Both the position numbers and the translations under genes were made by a program. A stretch of 5,859 nt of DNA from Candidatus Acidiferrales bacterium (GTDB taxonomy: Bacteria > Acidobacteriota > Terriglobia > Acidiferrales > UBA7541): assembly GCA_030044295.1 (NCBI GenBank), contig JASHWB010000206.1:1-5859 (forward strand), written 5' to 3'. This document shows, in pieces, positions 5,645 to 5,859 of this stretch (position 1 is its first letter; the number at the start of each line of letters is the position of its first letter). The notes under the pieces were generated by a model. The model searched no databases. It had not been told where the DNA came from and was given only the letters and a program-made list of their open reading frames with translations.

Positions 5645-5667
5645 GGGGCGCAGCATGTTCTGCCCCT
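5645..5667. terminator. Hairpin between the convergent selenoprotein and tyrA-like genes
   Basis: GCAG (5650-5653) pairs with CTGC (5660-5663) across the loop CATGTT. Beyond a bulged C5649, GGG (5646-5648) pairs with CCC (5664-5666), with a further G-T at 5645/5667. It lies 23 bases after the selenoprotein stop and about 27 bases past the tyrA-like stop on the other strand. Its position suits a shared terminator, but no T-tract is present on either side. Confidence 0.3.
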
Positions 5668-5693
5668 GCGGGATCACGACAAGCGACAACCGT

Positions 5694-5859
5694 TCAACGC
5701 CGCTTCTGCAGCAGCTTGTAAATTTCGTTGGCGGCCTGAAATTCCTGCTCGAGTTCTTTGCTCGCCAGGCGCGTGCGTAAGTGATCGATTGTCTGCGCCA
5801 AGCGATCGAGCGCGCGCGCGACATTTTCCGTGTTCGTCAGCAGAATGTCTCGCCAGACG
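5694..5859 (-). CDS. tyrA: Prephenate dehydrogenase-like protein, C-terminal end (5' part outside window)
   Basis: I translated the minus strand from the right edge to the TGA at 5696-5694; 54 codons are present. The fragment begins VWRDILLTNTENVARALDRL and ends in ELEQEFQAANEIYKLLQKRR. The W-R-D-I-x-x-T/A-N-x-x-N pattern followed by two amphipathic helices is characteristic of the helical dimerisation domain at the C-terminus of TyrA prephenate dehydrogenases, which convert prephenate to 4-hydroxyphenylpyruvate with NAD(P)+ in tyrosine synthesis. The Rossmann domain and catalytic residues lie beyond the window, so the name rests on this tail only. The gene converges on the selenoprotein gene with a 71-base gap. 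Confidence 0.72.
   Translation of the reverse strand, partial: VWRDILLTNTENVARALDRLAQTIDHLRTRLASKELEQEFQAANEIYKLLQKRR

Noticed and set aside
5630..5824. 64-codon minus-strand ORF at the right end
   Set aside because: It is a shadow frame: another minus-strand frame here gives the recognisable prephenate dehydrogenase tail.
1..5859. CRISPR arrays, insertion sequences, tRNA or rRNA genes, integrase or attachment sites
   Set aside because: No regularly spaced repeats, transposase-like frames, terminal inverted repeats or cloverleaf/rRNA sequences were seen.

Overview
The window holds five protein genes from a GC-rich bacterium, two of them cut by the window edges. The likely source is a soil-type member of the Acidobacteriota. 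That placement is an inference from the overall character of the G6PDH, prephenate dehydrogenase and selenoprotein genes, and no rRNA or marker gene supports it. UGA is an ordinary stop here: it ends zwf and the tyrA-like gene.

Layout from left to right. Positions 1-566 (minus strand) carry the N-terminal part of a membrane-anchored or exported alpha/beta hydrolase with Asp where the family normally has its Ser nucleophile. Positions 567-1073 are a roughly 500-base divergent intergenic region. It has a perfect 16-bp dyad in front of the hydrolase, several short hairpins and a small ORF of doubtful status that overlaps the start of zwf. Positions 1074-2687 (plus) encode glucose-6-phosphate dehydrogenase (zwf). 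Positions 2824-3747 (plus) encode a LysR-type regulator behind a strong extended -10 element with almost no leader. Positions 3847-5622 (plus) are a single reading frame interrupted only by an in-frame TGA at 4177-4179. Positions 5694-5859 (minus) are the C-terminal end of a prephenate dehydrogenase-like protein, converging on the previous gene.

The main discovery is the 3847-5622 gene. A simple ORF caller would split it into a 110-codon ORF and a 438-codon ORF. Both lie in the same frame, the 42 sense codons between the TGA and the next ATG make good protein sequence, and the TGA falls at the first position of a U-x-x-C redox motif. A GC-rich hairpin with a GGUC loop begins 11 bases after the TGA, as expected for a bacterial SECIS element. 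I read it as a 591-residue selenoprotein with an N-terminal UGSC-family domain fused to a large C-terminal domain of unknown function that ends in a CxxxxC tail.

How the genes work together: zwf supplies NADPH through the oxidative pentose phosphate pathway. The LysR regulator sits just upstream of the selenoprotein on the same strand and is the obvious candidate to control it. A redox link between NADPH supply and the selenoprotein is possible but is not shown by the sequence.
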